In this document: positions 26,732-28,068 of the stretch, piece after piece | How the letters are laid out: the number at the start of each line of letters is the position of its first letter | Position numbering within the stretch: the first letter of the stretch is position 1 | Origin: Rhodoferax sp. | GTDB taxonomy: Bacteria; Pseudomonadota; Gammaproteobacteria; Burkholderiales; Burkholderiaceae_C | Length of the DNA stretch: 28,068 nt | NCBI GenBank assembly: GCA_016463455.1 | Contig: JAEMRG010000002.1 | Coordinates: forward strand, 1 to 28,068 | Direction of reading: 5' to 3' | The notes under the pieces: model-generated | What the model saw: only the letters and a program-made list of their open reading frames with translations | Told to the model about the DNA's origin: nothing | Database searches by the model: none | Translations under genes and position numbers: made by a program

Positions 26732-27850
26732 TTAGGCTTCTAGCAGGATGCGCAACATGCGCCGCAAGGGTTCGGCCGCCCCCCAAAGCAGTTGGTCGCC
26801 GATCGTGAAGGCGCCCAGATACTGCGGTCCCATGGCCAGCTTGCGTACCCGCCCGACCGCAATATCCATGGTGCCAGTGACGGCCACAGGCGTTAACTGG
26901 TGCACGCTGTCCATACGGTTATTGGCCACCAAACGCACCCAGGCATTGTCATTTTTCAGCATATCTTCAATGTCAGCCAGAGGCACATCGTGCTTCATTT
27001 TGATCGTCAGGCTCTGGCTGTGGCAGCGCATGGCACCGACGCGCACGCACATACTGTCGATCGGCACCGGCTGGTTCTGGCGTCCCAAGATCTTATTGGT
27101 CTCAGCACCGCCTTTCCACTCTTCCAGACTCGTTCCATCGCCTCGGTCGCTGTCAATCCACGGGATTAGGCTGCCGGCCAGCGGTGCCATGAAGTTCTTG
27201 GTTTCCTCAGCGCTCAGTCCGCGCTGGGTAGCGGCGATTTGGCGGTCGATATCCAAAATCGCGCTGGAAGGATTGTCCAAGTGGGCGCGTACCGCGCTGT
27301 TCAGCGTTCCCATCTGGGTCAGCAGTTCGCGCATATGTTGGGCGCCGCCGCCGCTGGCTGCCTGGTAAGTAGTAGCTGTCATCCATTCCACCAAATCGGC
27401 CTTGAACAGGGCACCTAGACCCATCAACATACAGCTCACCGTGCAATTGCCGCCGATATAGTCTTTCACGCCGCGTGCCAGTGCGGCATCGATCACCGGT
27501 CGGTTGACCGGATCCAAAATGATGACAGCCTCGTCCTGCATGCGCAGGGTTTTGGCGGCATCGATCCAATAGCCTTGCCATCCGCGGGCGCGCAGTTGGG
27601 GGTAAATCTCGGTGGTGTAATCGCCGCCCTGGGCGGTAATGATGATTTCGCAACGTTGCAGGGCGTCTAGATTGAAGGCGTCCTGCAAGGTGGTTTCGTT
27701 CTTTGCGAAGACGGGCGCTGCGCCGCCGCTGTTAGAGGTGGAAAAAAACAGGGGTTCGATCAGGTCAAAGTCGCCTTCTGCCTGCATCCGGTCCAACAAT
27801 ACCGAGCCGACCATGCCACGCCAGCCGACCAATCCTACTAACTTATGCAT
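26732..27850 (-). CDS. asd: Aspartate-semialdehyde dehydrogenase
   Basis: NADPH-dependent reduction of beta-aspartyl phosphate to aspartate semialdehyde, the branch point to lysine/diaminopimelate, methionine, threonine and isoleucine. The 372-residue product has the N-terminal nucleotide-binding segment LVGLVGWRGMVGS, the nucleophile Cys136 in GGNCTVSC, and the catalytic His in RVGAMRCHSQSLTIK. It belongs to the Gram-negative Asd group like the E. coli enzyme. The ATG at 27850 has AAGGG seven bases upstream. The 218 bases before it form a leader with stem-loops and a short Thr-rich reading frame that may control it. Confidence 0.97.
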   Translation of the reverse strand: MHKLVGLVGWRGMVGSVLLDRMQAEGDFDLIEPLFFSTSNSGGAAPVFAKNETTLQDAFNLDALQRCEIIITAQGGDYTTEIYPQLRARGWQGYWIDAAKTLRMQDEAVIILDPVNRPVIDAALARGVKDYIGGNCTVSCMLMGLGALFKADLVEWMTATTYQAASGGGAQHMRELLTQMGTLNSAVRAHLDNPSSAILDIDRQIAATQRGLSAEETKNFMAPLAGSLIPWIDSDRGDGTSLEEWKGGAETNKILGRQNQPVPIDSMCVRVGAMRCHSQSLTIKMKHDVPLADIEDMLKNDNAWVRLVANNRMDSVHQLTPVAVTGTMDIAVGRVRKLAMGPQYLGAFTIGDQLLWGAAEPLRRMLRILLEA

Positions 27851-27866
27851 TGCTTTACCCTTTCAA

Positions 27867-27892
27867 AAAACAGTGTGTGACCTGACTGTTTT
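27867..27892 (-). terminator. Terminator-like stem-loop just before the asd ribosome site
   Basis: On the minus strand AAAACAGT pairs with ACTGTTTT around a ten-base loop, and the right arm runs into six T residues (27870-27865) directly before the GAAAGGG ribosome site. The stem is AT-rich and so only moderately stable. It could act as an attenuator-type terminator or as a protein-binding dyad. Confidence 0.35.
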
Positions 27893-27911
27893 CCCGGCTC
27901 GTCTGGCCGGG
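27893..27911 (-). other. GC stem-loop in the asd leader
   Basis: On the minus strand CCCGGC (27911-27906) pairs with GCCGGG (27898-27893) around a seven-base loop. The right arm, read as GACGAGCCGGG (27903-27893), can instead pair with CCTGGTTCGTC (27931-27921) over eleven pairs, two of them G-U. The two folds exclude each other. Confidence 0.4.
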
Positions 27912-27917
27912 GGGGCG

Positions 27918-27949
27918 CACGACGAACCAGGCTGTTTCAGCCGGTCGTG
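27918..27949 (-). other. Stem-loop over the stop codon of the candidate leader peptide
   Basis: On the minus strand GGCTG and CAGCC pair around AAA (27942-27930). An outer stem CACGAC/GTCGTG (27949-27944 with 27923-27918) is separated from it by an asymmetric internal loop. The TGA of the short reading frame (27939-27937) lies inside the structure, so a ribosome at the stop or on the Thr codons would disrupt it. Confidence 0.4.
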
Positions 27950-28032
27950 GTTTTGGTGATGATTGCGCGCGCACCCACACGGACCGCAAGGACCATGGTG
28001 GAGTTCAAGGTGAACTGGTGGGCGTACAACAT
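27937..28032 (-). CDS. Candidate asd leader peptide rich in Thr/Ile at its end
   Basis: A 31-codon frame on the asd strand (ATG at 28032; an internal ATG at 27996 gives 19 codons) ends in Ile-Ile-Thr-Lys-Thr-Thr-Thr-Gly before TGA. This resembles the end of the E. coli thr operon leader peptide, ThrL, and threonine and isoleucine are made from the product of Asd. No good ribosome site is seen before either ATG. The frame stays open to the right window edge, so it could be the tail of another gene or chance. Low confidence. Confidence 0.25.
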   Translation of the reverse strand: MLYAHQFTLNSTMVLAVRVGARAIITKTTTG

Positions 28033-28038
28033 GAAAAG

Positions 28039-28044
28039 ATTGTA
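28039..28044 (-). promoter_or_regulatory. Possible -10 box of an asd leader transcript
   Basis: On the minus strand this reads TACAAT (five of six matches). A start about seven bases downstream would produce a leader of roughly 180 bases before asd. No TTGACA-like box is seen at normal spacing, and the window ends where it would begin. Confidence 0.3.
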
Positions 28045-28068
28045 ACTTCCTTGGCTGAGGGCTGGCTT

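Noticed and set aside
27995..28045. Plus-strand mini-frame of 16 codons with tandem Trp codons (NWWAY)
   Set aside because: Looks like a Trp leader peptide at first sight, but it faces away from every gene in the window, has a poorly spaced AAGGA, and nothing downstream can be examined. Chance is the simplest explanation.
27851..28068. Lysine riboswitch in the asd leader
   Set aside because: asd is a known lysine-riboswitch target in some bacteria, but the stems here are short and separate and the multi-helix junction of that riboswitch could not be built by eye.

Overview
The window is a dense block of chromosomal housekeeping genes: 27 protein-coding genes, mostly in tight runs with overlaps or gaps of a few bases. 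No rRNA, tRNA, insertion sequence, prophage, CRISPR array or other mobile DNA was seen. Gene order and content (hfq-hflX-hflK-hflC-hisZ-purA; asd-fimV-truA-trpF-trpB-trpA-accD; HisZ of the short-HisG system) point to a betaproteobacterium of the order Burkholderiales. Comamonadaceae is my guess from the general look of the proteins, not a proven assignment. Base composition is moderately GC-rich and even, apart from AT-richer stretches before fimV and asd.

Left block (12-9086, + strand): ndk, rlmN, pilW/pilF, rodZ, ispG, hisS, a YfgM-like TPR protein, bamB, der. This is the same order as the ndk-to-der cluster of E. coli. It joins nucleotide metabolism, ribosome and tRNA work (RlmN, HisS, Der), isoprenoid synthesis (IspG), outer-membrane assembly (BamB, YfgM), cell shape (RodZ) and type IV pilus assembly (PilW).

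Middle block (9194-17504, + strand): hfq, hflX, hflK, hflC, then hisZ, purA, a small phosphoribosyltransferase and a MetC-like beta-lyase. A GC-rich stem-loop and a possible promoter lie between hflC and hisZ, so the block may be two transcription units. The usual small DUF2065 gene after hflC is absent.

Right block (17490-28068, mostly - strand): a YgjP/SprT-like metallopeptidase gene lies downstream of lysS. A YggT membrane protein gene (+) lies between lysS and accD. Then, reading leftwards on the - strand, come asd, fimV, truA, trpF, trpB, trpA and accD. truA-trpF-trpB-trpA are joined by 4-base overlaps or a 2-base gap and are probably translationally coupled. A strong stem-loop follows the trpA stop.

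No clearly new multi-gene system was found. The most interesting signal is the 218-base leader of asd at the right edge. On the asd strand it has a possible -10 box, a short reading frame ending Ile-Ile-Thr-Lys-Thr-Thr-Thr-Gly-stop, and a series of stem-loops, some mutually exclusive. This resembles a Thr/Ile-sensing transcription attenuator and would fit the place of Asd in threonine and isoleucine synthesis, but the evidence is only suggestive.
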